Shown: positions 8,152-18,280 of the stretch, piece after piece
How the letters are laid out: each line of letters opens with the position of its first letter
Position numbering within the stretch: position 1 is the stretch's first letter
Assembly: GCF_000757485.1 (NCBI RefSeq)
Contig: NZ_JPYO01000042.1
Span: forward strand, 248,197 to 312,196
Direction: 5' to 3'
From: Achromobacter sp. RTa
GTDB lineage: Bacteria; Pseudomonadota; Gammaproteobacteria; Burkholderiales; Burkholderiaceae_B
Length of the DNA: 64,000 nucleotides
Program-made: the position numbers and the translations under genes
Notes under the pieces: generated by a model
The model's input: only the letters and a program-made list of their open reading frames with translations
Databases searched by the model: none
Told to the model about the DNA's origin: nothing

Positions 8152-10233
8152 ATGCACGTTCTGAAGGCCTTGCTGCGCCCCGTTGGCCAGGCGCTATTCG
8201 CTACCCTCGCGGTCCTGCTCTCCCATCAAGCATTCGCATCCCCTCCCACGCTCGCGCAATGCCACGGCATCAAGGATCTGGCGTTCGTTGCCCACCTGGA
8301 TGACGATCTGCTGTTCATGAATCCGGACATCGCCTCCAACATCGAGGCGGGCGGCTGCGTGCGCGTGGTCTACCTGACCGCCAGCGACGCGGGCGAAGGC
8401 GAAAGCTACATGCTGGGCCGCGAGCGCGGCGTGCGCGCCGCCTATGCCTACATGGCGCGCGAACCCGACGTCTGGAAAGAAGATGCCGGCACCGCCGGAG
8501 GACACCATTTCGCGCGCTTCACGCTGCAGGGCAATCCGCGCGTCCAGCTCTGGCACATGCGCCTGAAGGACCCCTGGCTGGGCAAGGGCTGGGGCAGCCT
8601 GACGCCGCTGAGCCGCACCGAATCGGAACCCGGGCAAAGCGTCGAAACGCTGGGCCCCTACGCCGAGTCCTACACGCGCGAACAACTGATCGGCACCCTG
8701 GCGGACGTGATCCGCCAGTACGCCCCCACCACGGTGCGCCACCTGGACGACACGATCGCGGTGCCCTACACGCAACTGTGCTGGCGTTGCGCCGGCCATG
8801 GCCATCCGGACCATATCGCCAGCGCGCGGCTGGTGCGCGAAGCCATGGTCCGCGTCCCGGGCAACTACGCCGAGACGGGCTACATCGACTACCCAAGCCA
8901 GGAACGCGCCAGCAACCTCACCGACACGGAGATCGCCAGCAAGTCGGTGATCTTCCAGCACTACGCCTGGAACGACTATCACTATTGCGCCGGGCCCACC
9001 GGCTGCAAGGAGCCCGCTGGGCCGGCCGCCGCCTGGGTACAGCGGGCGTACTACGTATCGCGCCAGGACATGACGCCGCAGCTGTACCCGGACGGCCGCG
9101 GCGGCCTCGTGGTGTTCGCCGCCGGAGAAACCAATGCCGCAGTCAACCGCTGGGATTCCGGCCAGCGCCGCTGGCAGAGCCTGGGCGGGCGCACCAGCGG
9201 GCCGCTGGTCTCGTTCACCCACGCCGACGGCACCGCCGGCCTGATGGCGCGCGATCCGCTGGGCGGCGTGTGGGCGAACAAGCAGCGCCACGACGGCACC
9301 TGGCAAGGCTGGCAGGCGCTGGGCGGCGTGCGGGTGACGCAGATCCCGGCCGTGGCCCCGCGCGGGGAAGCCGCCGCCGTGGCGCTGGGCTACGACGACC
9401 GGCTTCACTGGATCGCGCCTTCCGGCATCGACGGCGGCTGGAGCACCTGGCAGGACCTGCCTCTGCTCGAAGGCGCCACCGGCGGCCCCGCCGCGGCGCG
9501 TGGCTCCGATGGGCGCTACGTCGTCTTCGCGATCACGTCCAAGGGCGAACTCTTCTATACGCGCCAATTGCCGGCCGCCAAAGGGCATCGTCCCGAATGG
9601 CAAGGATGGCGCCCCGTGCCGGCGCCGACTGCCGCGGGCGGCCTGGCCGCGATCCGCGACCATGAAAACCGCATCGAGCTCTATTTCCGCCAGCGCGCCA
9701 ACAATCATCTGACCCGGCTGCTGGAGACCGGCGACACCACCGATCTCGACATGGATTGGAGCGCCCCCGCCGACCTCGGCGTGCCCTATATCGGACGCCC
9801 GGCCATCGGCGCAGACGCCCAGGGCAACGTCGTGCTCGCCATCCTGGAGCGTGCGGGCGGCCAGCTCTGGCTCGTCGAACACGGCAAACCCGCGAAGCTG
9901 GACGCAGAAGCCGCTTCGCCGCCCGCGATCAACATCATCGACGGCACGCTGTACGTTGTCGCGCGCACCACTGGCGGACAGCAACGCTACCAAGTGCTCT
10001 CGCGCCATAGCGGCGCCTGGGCTGCAAGCCTGACTCTGGACGGCGTGCCGTCCAGCGGCGGCAGCGCGTTCGCGGCCGTGGCCGCGCGCCCCTCGGATCT
10101 GCCCAACCTGGGCGCCAATGACGCCAACCACGCGGCGGTAGTGCGCCCCGCCGTCGGCGCCCCCGGCTCGCTGACCGTGGAACGCATGCCGACGCAAGCC
10201 TCGCGTACGGCCGCCCCGACCTCGGTGCAGTGA
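8152..10233 (+). CDS. Secreted PIG-L family deacetylase fused to a propeller-like C-terminal domain
   Basis: A 693-residue protein with a signal peptide (residues 1-30, ending QAFAS). The PIG-L/LmbE-type zinc deacetylase domain follows: AHLDDD at 47-52 is the variant of AHPDDE, and HPDH at 218-221 is the second metal motif. PIG-L enzymes N-deacetylate sugars or glycolipids. From about residue 310 to the end there are repeated W/G-rich blades such as RWQSLGG, TWQGWQALGG, STWQDLPL and PEWQGWRPV. They resemble lectin-like beta-propellers that bind carbohydrate. The start was chosen at the ATG before the signal peptide; the frame is open further upstream but without secretion logic. It stands alone, convergent with the next gene. 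Confidence 0.82.
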   Translation: MHVLKALLRPVGQALFATLAVLLSHQAFASPPTLAQCHGIKDLAFVAHLDDDLLFMNPDIASNIEAGGCVRVVYLTASDAGEGESYMLGRERGVRAAYAYMAREPDVWKEDAGTAGGHHFARFTLQGNPRVQLWHMRLKDPWLGKGWGSLTPLSRTESEPGQSVETLGPYAESYTREQLIGTLADVIRQYAPTTVRHLDDTIAVPYTQLCWRCAGHGHPDHIASARLVREAMVRVPGNYAETGYIDYPSQERASNLTDTEIASKSVIFQHYAWNDYHYCAGPTGCKEPAGPAAAWVQRAYYVSRQDMTPQLYPDGRGGLVVFAAGETNAAVNRWDSGQRRWQSLGGRTSGPLVSFTHADGTAGLMARDPLGGVWANKQRHDGTWQGWQALGGVRVTQIPAVAPRGEAAAVALGYDDRLHWIAPSGIDGGWSTWQDLPLLEGATGGPAAARGSDGRYVVFAITSKGELFYTRQLPAAKGHRPEWQGWRPVPAPTAAGGLAAIRDHENRIELYFRQRANNHLTRLLETGDTTDLDMDWSAPADLGVPYIGRPAIGADAQGNVVLAILERAGGQLWLVEHGKPAKLDAEAASPPAINIIDGTLYVVARTTGGQQRYQVLSRHSGAWAASLTLDGVPSSGGSAFAAVAARPSDLPNLGANDANHAAVVRPAVGAPGSLTVERMPTQASRTAAPTSVQ

Positions 10234-10277
10234 CATGAAGGCGCTGGCCGCAGGCACGGCCGGCGCCCGCTCGCCCC

Positions 10278-10868
10278 CTAGGCCAGGCCCTTCGGCTTCA
10301 GGCCGGATCGCGCACCGGAGAGCCCTGCCGCCTGGCGCCTTCCCGCAGGCCCGCGGCCCGCAACGCGGCGCCGCCGCGCCGTCTTCATGGCTTCGCGTCC
10401 GCCCCCTTCCGGCGCCCGCCCTTTCCGCTCGTCCGCCAGCCGCCTGCGCTTGTCCCTCGCCATGCGCTTGGCGTGCGCGGTCAATGCCGCCGCAAGCGCG
10501 ACCAGCCGGTCTTCATCCAGGCGCTCGGCGTCGACCAGATCCTCGTCCGCGTCCTTCAGCGCGATAAGCAGATCGTCGATCTTCAGGTGCAGCGCCCGAT
10601 CGTTCTTGTTCTGGCTCTGCTGGATGAGGAACACCATGAGAAAGGTCACGATGGTCGTGCCGGTGTTTATCACCAGCTGCCAGCTCTCGGAGTATCCGGA
10701 AACCGGACCGGTCAGGGCCCATGCCGCCACCACGCCGACCGCAAGGCCAAACGCGATCGAGGACCCCGCCCACGCCGTGACCGCCGCGGCGAAGTGATCG
10801 AAATAGGTCGCGACGGATTTGCCCGGCGATCGCGGCGAACCATTTCTTCGGGCACGGGACGCGTCCAT
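10278..10868 (-). CDS. Low-affinity iron permease-like membrane protein
   Basis: A 196-residue protein resembling the low-affinity iron permease family. Two hydrophobic segments are visible (about 29-50 and 58-85), containing SIAFGLAVGVVAAW and VINTGTTIVTFLMVFLIQQ. The conserved QNKNDRALHLKIDDL follows. The C-terminal 80 residues are highly basic and low in complexity, which is unusual in length. The ATG at 10868 has a textbook ribosome site (GGAGGAAAC). An iron-transport role in bacteria is not established for this family, so the function is uncertain. Confidence 0.78.
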   Translation of the reverse strand: MDASRARRNGSPRSPGKSVATYFDHFAAAVTAWAGSSIAFGLAVGVVAAWALTGPVSGYSESWQLVINTGTTIVTFLMVFLIQQSQNKNDRALHLKIDDLLIALKDADEDLVDAERLDEDRLVALAAALTAHAKRMARDKRRRLADERKGRAPEGGGREAMKTARRRRVAGRGPAGRRQAAGLSGARSGLKPKGLA

Positions 10869-11020
10869 GTTTCCTCCGGGACGTAACGGCACCGATCGCT
10901 TGCAGCAAGCGCCGTGCCCGCGCGCATCCGCCGCGGCCGATTGCGAGCTCCGGTTCAGGTTAACGTAACCAAGCGAGTCCGAGAATGGAACCCATAAGGT
11001 CCATAAAAGGAGACATCATC

Positions 11021-12229
11021 ATGTCTCGGAGACTATTGCATGCGCTGCCCGCGCTGGCCCTCGTCCTCTCCGCAGGCGCGGTCGCAGCCCCCGAAGCGCC
11101 GGACATCGTGCTCGGCGCCTCCATCCAACTCACCGGCCCCGTCGCCAACACCGGACGCTACTATCGCGACGCCTACCAGATCGCGGTGGATCAGATAAAC
11201 GCCGCGGGCGGCGTGAAGATCGGCGGAGCGGCCCACAAGCTGGCGCTCAAGATCTACGACAACCAATCGGACGTGAACCTGAGCGTGCGCCAATACACGC
11301 AGCTCGTCACCCAGGACAAGGTCAATCTGCTGCTGGGCCCCTTCGCCAGCAACTTCGCGCTGGCCGATTCCGCCGTATCGGAGAAGTACAAGGTGCCCAT
11401 GGTCCAGGGCGGCGGTGCGTCGGACCAGATCTTCTCGCGCAAGTTCAAGTACATATTCGGCACCTTGGCGCCCGCCAGCAATTACTTCGGCAGCACGGTC
11501 GAAATGCTCAAGGCGCTCAAGCCGGTGCCGGCCAGCGTTGCGCTGCTGTACGCGGACGATTCGTTCGACGTATCGGTCGCCCAGGGAACGCGCCCCCTGC
11601 TGAAAGCGGCCGGGCTGCATGTCGCGATGGACGAACGCTACAGCACCAACGCAACGGACTTCAACTCGCTGCTGTCGCAGATAAAAAGCAAGAAGGTGGA
11701 CGCGGTCCTGGTGGCCGGACACGAGACGGAGATCCTGAATTTCGTGCGCCAGGCCAAGAGCCTCGCCGTCGCGCCCAAGATGTATTCGTTCACGGTCGGC
11801 GTGCCCTCGGAGGATTTCCGCAAGGCGCTTGGCGCCGATGCGGACTATGCCTTCGGCATGACCGCCTGGCTGCCGTCGGCAGCGCTGAAAGACCGCTGGT
11901 TCGGCGACGCCGAACAGTTTGCGCGGGCCTACAAGGCGAAGTACGGCTATGACCCGGACTACCACGCGGCCTCCGGCGTGGCCGACGTCGAAGCTCTGGC
12001 GCAGGCCATGGAGAGCGCCGGCAGCATGGATCCGCAGAAGGTGCGCGACGCCCTGGCCAAGACCCGCTTCGACAGCCTGTACGGCCCGATCGCCTTCAAC
12101 GCCCATGGGCAGATCGACCTGCCGCAGGTGGTGATCCAGGTGCAGGGCGACAAGCTGGCGGAGGTCTACGGCGCCAAGGGCTTCATCACGCAGCCCAAGT
12201 ATCCGATGCCGGCCTGGAACGCGCGATAG
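11021..12229 (+). CDS. Branched-chain amino-acid-type ABC transporter substrate-binding protein
   Basis: A 402-residue periplasmic type I binding protein. It has a signal peptide ([19 protein letters not shown]) followed by the LivJ-like opening [18 protein letters not shown] and [10 protein letters not shown]. The ATG at 11021 has AAAGGAG upstream. It heads a five-gene import operon (binding protein, two permeases, two ATPases). The ligand is not predictable; this family also carries amides, aromatic acids and other compounds. The 152-base gap to the divergent upstream gene should hold the operon promoter. Confidence 0.9.
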   Translation: MSRRLLHALPALALVLSAGAVAAPEAPDIVLGASIQLTGPVANTGRYYRDAYQIAVDQINAAGGVKIGGAAHKLALKIYDNQSDVNLSVRQYTQLVTQDKVNLLLGPFASNFALADSAVSEKYKVPMVQGGGASDQIFSRKFKYIFGTLAPASNYFGSTVEMLKALKPVPASVALLYADDSFDVSVAQGTRPLLKAAGLHVAMDERYSTNATDFNSLLSQIKSKKVDAVLVAGHETEILNFVRQAKSLAVAPKMYSFTVGVPSEDFRKALGADADYAFGMTAWLPSAALKDRWFGDAEQFARAYKAKYGYDPDYHAASGVADVEALAQAMESAGSMDPQKVRDALAKTRFDSLYGPIAFNAHGQIDLPQVVIQVQGDKLAEVYGAKGFITQPKYPMPAWNAR

Positions 12230-12259
12230 GCGGCCCGCAAGAGGCTCAGGGATCATGCG

Positions 12260-13123
12260 ATGGACCTGTTCGCGCAAATCCTCGTCAACGGCATACTGCT
12301 CGGCGGACTGTATGCCGTGATGGCCCAGGGCCTGGCGCTGGTCTGGGGCGTGCTGAACATCGTCAACCTCGCTCACGGCGCGTTCATCATGCTGGGCGCG
12401 TACGCGTCCTGGTACCTGTACACGGACCTGGGCGTGGATCCCTTCCTGGGCCTGCCCGTGACGGCCGCCGCCCTGTTCGCCGTGGGCTACCTGCTGCAGC
12501 GCGGTCTGTTGAATCTCATCGTGCGAGCGCCCATGTTCAACACGCTGCTCATCACCTTCGGACTGGAGGTCGTGCTGACCTACTTGGCGCAGCTGGCATT
12601 CTCGGCGGACTTCCGTACCATCAACCCTCCCTATGCGGGCGACAGCTACGTCCTCGGCCCGGTGACGCTGCCCATGGCGCGGCTGGCGGCCTTCGGCGTG
12701 GCGCTGGCGTTGACCTTCGGCATGTGGCTGTTCCTTCTGCACAGCCGCCTGGGCCGCGCCATCCGCGCCACCGCGCAGAACCTGGTGGCCGCGCGCCTCT
12801 ACGGCGTCGAGCCGCGCCATCTCTATGCGGTCACATTCGGGCTGAGCCTGGCGCTGGCGGGCGCGGCCGGCGGGCTATACGGGACCGTCTCGCAGATCAA
12901 TCCCTACATCGGAGCGACGCTGACCGCGAAGTGCTTCGCCATTTCCATCATCGGCGGGCTGGACAATCCCCTGGGCGTCATGGTGGGCGGCCTGTTCCTG
13001 GGCATCGTCGAATCGCTGACCACACTGTATGTGGGGCCCACGTTCGCCGACGTCGCCAGCTTCGGCATCCTTGTGCTGGTGCTGTTCCTGCGGCCCAGCG
13101 GGCTTCTGGGCAGAGCGGCATGA
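12260..13123 (+). CDS. livH: ABC transporter permease, LivH type
   Basis: A 287-residue multi-span inner-membrane protein beginning MDLFAQILVNGILLGGLYAV, the usual LivH N-terminus. It contains the conserved segment GVEPRHLYAVTFGLSLALAG. It forms the translocation channel with the next gene product. Its stop overlaps the following ATG (ATGA), so the two permeases are translationally coupled. The family assignment is firm; the substrate is unknown. Confidence 0.92.
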   Translation: MDLFAQILVNGILLGGLYAVMAQGLALVWGVLNIVNLAHGAFIMLGAYASWYLYTDLGVDPFLGLPVTAAALFAVGYLLQRGLLNLIVRAPMFNTLLITFGLEVVLTYLAQLAFSADFRTINPPYAGDSYVLGPVTLPMARLAAFGVALALTFGMWLFLLHSRLGRAIRATAQNLVAARLYGVEPRHLYAVTFGLSLALAGAAGGLYGTVSQINPYIGATLTAKCFAISIIGGLDNPLGVMVGGLFLGIVESLTTLYVGPTFADVASFGILVLVLFLRPSGLLGRAA

Positions 13124-14063
13124 AGGCCGCACGCGCCATCCTCACGCTGGCGGCAGTGGCCGCGCTGGCCGGCGTGCCCTGGTACGGATCGGACGTGCTG
13201 GTGCAGTTCGGCATCAATACCCTGCTGCTGGCCGTGCTCGCGCAAGGCTGGAACATCATCGGCGGATACACCGGCTACGCGTCCTTCGGCAATTCCGTTT
13301 TCTATGGGCTGGGCAGTTACGGCGTGGCCATCGCCATGGTGCAGTGGGAACTTCCCTTCGCGGTCGGCCTGGCGTTCGGCGTAGCGCTGGCCGTGGCCTT
13401 CGCCTTGCTGCTGGGCCTGCCGGTGCTGCGGCTGCGCGGCCATTACTTCGCCATCGCCACCCTCGCGCTCGCGCAGGTCATGACGGCCATCGTTTCGAAC
13501 ATCGAACTGGCCGGCCAGAACATCGGCCTGGTGCTGCCTCCGCTCAACAACGATCCGCTCTTCTACGAGCTGTCGCTCGGCCTGCTAGTGCTGGCGACGC
13601 TGACCATCGCCTGGCTGACGCGCAGCAAATTCGGCTTCGGCCTGATCGCGATCCGAGAGAATGAAGAAGGCGCGGCCGTCATGGGAGTGAACACCACCCT
13701 GTACAAAGTGGCGGCGTTCGCGCTGTCCGGCGTGTTCAGCGCGCTGGCCGGCGGCATCCACGCCTATTGGATCACCTTCCTGGACCCCGAAAGCGCCTTC
13801 GACATCGGGCTGAACGTCAAGATGATCATCATGGCCGTGTTCGGCGGCGCGGGCACCATACTGGGCCCCGTCGTGGGCGCCTTTTCGCTGTCGGCCATAT
13901 CCGAACTGCTGTCCAGCGAGATAACCAGCGCCGCGGGCCTCTTCTTCGGCGCGGTGATCGTGGCCGCGGTCGTGCTGATGCCGCGCGGGCTGACCGATCT
14001 GCTGCGCCGCTACCGGAAGTCGGGATGGCGCTACTTCATCGAAAACATACGGGCGCACAGGTT

Positions 14064-14067
<4 letters not shown>
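13120..14067 (+). CDS. livM: ABC transporter permease, LivM type
   Basis: A 315-residue polytopic membrane protein. The LivM motifs are QGWNIIGGYTGYASFGNSVF near the N-terminus, RLRGHYFAIATLALAQ, and the cytoplasmic loop IRENEEGAAVMGVNT. It pairs with LivH. The ATG at 13120 overlaps the livH stop, and its own stop overlaps the livG start. The open frame extends upstream inside livH, but the coupled ATG is clearly the real start. Confidence 0.92.
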
Positions 14068-15517
<1,450 letters not shown>

Positions 15518-15557
15518 CGCCTGCGCGGACCCGCGCCCGTCGGATATCATCGGCGCG

Positions 15558-16340
15558 ATGCGCACAACGAACCCGGATGCCGTCAAGGCCATGAAGCCCT
15601 TCGACCAACTCATCGCGGAAGCCGAGGCCACCGATGTCACCGGCTGGGGCTTCGGCTGGCTGGACGGACGCGCCACCGAGGAACGCCCGCCCTGGGGCTA
15701 CGCGAGCCTGCTGGCGCAGCGCCTGGCCCGGGCCCGGTCGGCGCTGGACCTGGATACCGGCGGCGGCGAAGTGCTGGCGGAAGCGCCCCGCTTTCCGCCG
15801 CGCATGTGCGCCACCGAAGCCTGGCCGCCCAATGCGCGCCAGGCGCAGGCGCGCCTGGCTGCGCGCGGCGTGGACGTCGTGCAAGTGGCGGCGGGCGCCG
15901 CGTTGCCTTTTGCCGACGGCTCCTTCGACCTCGTCACGGCGCGCCACCCGGTGCGCCCCGATTGGCGGGAGATCCACCGCGTCCTCACGCCCGGCGGCAG
16001 CTATTTCGCGCAGCACGTCGGCCCGGCCTCCGCGTTCGAGCTGATCGAGCACTTTCTGGGCCCGCTGCCGCGCGAACGCGTCCAGCGCGACCCCAGCGAA
16101 GAGGCGGCAGCGGCGCGGGCGGCTGGGCTGGACGTCACGGACCTGCGCCTGGCGCGTTGCCGCATGGTCTTCCACGACGTGGGCGCAGTCGTCTGGATCC
16201 TGCGCAAATGCGTATGGTGGGTGCCGGACTTCTCCGTGCGGAAATATCTGGATCCCCTGCGCGAGCTGGATGGCAGGATGCGTCAAGGCATCCCCTTCAT
16301 CGCCCACTCCACCCGCCACCTGATCGTAGCCAGGCGCTGA
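15558..16340 (+). CDS. SAM-dependent methyltransferase (class I)
   Basis: A 260-residue class I methyltransferase. The SAM-binding motif I is degenerate (LDLDTGGGEVL). The later motifs are typical of Methyltransf_11 proteins: GAALPFADGSFDLVTARH, EIHRVLTPGGSYFAQHVG and RMVFHDVGAVVWILRK. An alternative start at 15591 (MKPFDQL) is possible. It is co-directional with the transporter operon. Its substrate is unknown and it need not be functionally linked. Confidence 0.82.
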   Translation: MRTTNPDAVKAMKPFDQLIAEAEATDVTGWGFGWLDGRATEERPPWGYASLLAQRLARARSALDLDTGGGEVLAEAPRFPPRMCATEAWPPNARQAQARLAARGVDVVQVAAGAALPFADGSFDLVTARHPVRPDWREIHRVLTPGGSYFAQHVGPASAFELIEHFLGPLPRERVQRDPSEEAAAARAAGLDVTDLRLARCRMVFHDVGAVVWILRKCVWWVPDFSVRKYLDPLRELDGRMRQGIPFIAHSTRHLIVARR

Positions 16341-16356
16341 ACCGCCGAACCCCGCG

Positions 16357-17217
16357 CTATGCCGCCAGGACGCCGTGCATCCAGGCGCCGAAGGCCTGCA
16401 TGGCGGCGTTCGGGCGGCGGCTGGCGATACGGGTCAGCCAGTACTTCCCCGTCTCCACTTCGAGCGCGAACGGGCGCAGCAGCCGCCCCGCCCGGAACTC
16501 GCGCTCGAACAGGCGCACGGGCAGCAAGGCGATGCCGGCTCCCTGCGCCGCCGCGTCGGCCAGCACCAGGGATGAGTCGAACATGGATCCCTGCACCAGG
16601 GGCGGATCCAGGTCCGCCGCGGCAAACCAGGCGGGCCACTCGTCCGGCCGGTAAGAGCGCAGCAAGGGCTCGCGCAGCACGTCCCGCGGGGCGCGCAAGC
16701 GCGGCGCCACGGCGGGCGCGCATACCGGCGACAAGGGCGCGGACAGCAGCGGCAGCGCATCGATCCCGTGCCAATTGCCGTCGCCGAAGCGGATCGCCAG
16801 GTCCAGGCCCTCGGCCGCGAGATCGACCCGATTGTTGTTGGAAAAAACGCGCAGGTCCACGTGCGGGTTCAGGGCCTGGAAATCGCGCATCCGAGGCAAC
16901 AGCCAGCCCACGGCGAAGGTGCCCACGACCCCTACGGAAAGGACTTGCCGCCGGGCCTTGCCGCGGTAGGCTCGCAAGGTGGTCGCGATCCGGTCGAACG
17001 ATTCGGACAGCACCGGCATCAGGGCCAGGCCCTCGTCCGTCAGAACCAGGCCCCGCGGCACTCTCCGGAACAGCGCCACGCCCAGCCTCGCTTCCAGGTT
17101 CTTGACGTGCTGGCTCACGGCCGCCTGCGTCAGGTTGAGCTCCTGCGCGGCCCGCGTGAAACTCAGATGCCGCGCCGACACTTGAAAGGCCCGCAAGGCG
17201 TTCAGGGGGAGATCCAT
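16357..17217 (-). CDS. LysR-family regulator of the AmpR/PenR/GcvA group
   Basis: A 286-residue LysR protein. The HTH includes LPLNALRAFQVSARHLSF and NLTQAAVSQHVKNLEARLG, followed by an effector-binding domain. It is divergent from a class A beta-lactamase with only about 100 bases between them. That is the arrangement of ampR-ampC and penR-penA, where the regulator senses muropeptides and controls the beta-lactamase. This inference is by position and subfamily; no inducer specificity can be read. It converges with the methyltransferase gene at a 16-base gap. Confidence 0.85.
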   Translation of the reverse strand: MDLPLNALRAFQVSARHLSFTRAAQELNLTQAAVSQHVKNLEARLGVALFRRVPRGLVLTDEGLALMPVLSESFDRIATTLRAYRGKARRQVLSVGVVGTFAVGWLLPRMRDFQALNPHVDLRVFSNNNRVDLAAEGLDLAIRFGDGNWHGIDALPLLSAPLSPVCAPAVAPRLRAPRDVLREPLLRSYRPDEWPAWFAAADLDPPLVQGSMFDSSLVLADAAAQGAGIALLPVRLFEREFRAGRLLRPFALEVETGKYWLTRIASRRPNAAMQAFGAWMHGVLAA

Positions 17218-17318
17218 GGCTAGGCATAAGTTTTTCTATGGGACGGCCACAATTATTCCCGTTTGTTGCCGGCGCCGTCCAGCGCCTAGCATGCAAGCGT
17301 TTTTCAAAGGAGAACGCC
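17218..17318. promoter_or_regulatory. Divergent promoter/operator region between the AmpR-like gene and the beta-lactamase
   Basis: This 101-base spacer must carry both promoters. A CATA-N8-TATG inverted repeat at 17225-17240, directly upstream of the regulator start, is a candidate LysR-type operator. The spacing is not the ideal T-N11-A, so it is a weak call. Confidence 0.4.
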
Positions 17319-18215
17319 TTGGTTACGAGAAGAACCTTCACGGCGGCCGCCATCCTGGCCTGCTGGATTCCCGCGCTGGCGCGAGCCCGGACGGATAAGA
17401 AATACCAATGGACGGCCGCCCGCCTGGCCGCGCTGAACCAGGCCCTCGCCCAACTCGAAGCGTCCAGCCGCGGCCGACTGGGAGTCGCGCTTCTGGACAC
17501 GGCCAGCGGGCAGACCGCTGGCTATCGCGCAGACGAACGCTTCCTGATGCTGAGTTCGTTCAAGACGCTGGCCGCGGCCTACATCCTGGCGCGGGCGGAT
17601 CGCGGCGAGGACCGGCTGGACCGCCGCATCCCCATCACCCAGGCGGACCTGCAGGAACACGCGCCCGTCACCCGGCTGCACGTCGGGCCGCAGGGCATGA
17701 CGCTGGCCGGACTCTGCGAAGCCACCATCACCACCAGCGACAATACGGCGGCCAACCTCATGCACCGGAGCTATGGAGGGCCCCAGGCCTTGACGCGATT
17801 CATCCGAAGCCTGGGCGACACCGTCACGCGGCACGACCGCTATGAGCCCGAATTGAACCGCCTGCATGCGGGCGAACCACTGGACACCACCAGTCCGCGC
17901 GCCATGACCGGCACCCTGGACACCCTGCTTTTCGGCCAGGCCCTCAAGCCGCAGTCGCGGCAGCTGCTGCAATCCTGGCTCCTGGCCAACACCACGGGCG
18001 GCAAGCGCCTGCGGGCAGGCTTCCCGCCGGACTGGAAGGTCGGAGAGAAGACCGGCACCTACTCAAAGGTGGGGTCCAATGACGCCGGCTTCGCACAGGC
18101 GCCAGGCGGCGCGCCCATCGTCGTGTCCGCCTACCTGGAAACCACCGGCATTCCGATGCCTGAACGCGACCGCATCATCGCCGAGGTCGGCGGGCTGGTC
18201 GCCGCGCTGGGATAG
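17319..18215 (+). CDS. Class A beta-lactamase
   Basis: A 298-residue serine beta-lactamase that hydrolyses the beta-lactam ring in the periplasm. Active-site motifs are complete: Ser79-x-x-Lys82 (SSFK), SDN at 140-142, the omega-loop EPELN at 176-180 and KTG at 244-246. The start is a TTG at 17319 with AAAGGAG six bases upstream. It gives a signal peptide with a twin arginine (VTRRTFTAAAILA) ending near ALARA, so Tat export is possible. No in-frame ATG gives this signal sequence. The divergent LysR gene suggests inducible expression. The spectrum cannot be deduced. Confidence 0.93.
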   Translation: MVTRRTFTAAAILACWIPALARARTDKKYQWTAARLAALNQALAQLEASSRGRLGVALLDTASGQTAGYRADERFLMLSSFKTLAAAYILARADRGEDRLDRRIPITQADLQEHAPVTRLHVGPQGMTLAGLCEATITTSDNTAANLMHRSYGGPQALTRFIRSLGDTVTRHDRYEPELNRLHAGEPLDTTSPRAMTGTLDTLLFGQALKPQSRQLLQSWLLANTTGGKRLRAGFPPDWKVGEKTGTYSKVGSNDAGFAQAPGGAPIVVSAYLETTGIPMPERDRIIAEVGGLVAALG

Positions 18216-18280
18216 CGCGGCGGCGCCGGAAATCCGCCCTGCGGCATGAAACCCCATTGCATCGCGCCACGGCATCGCCG

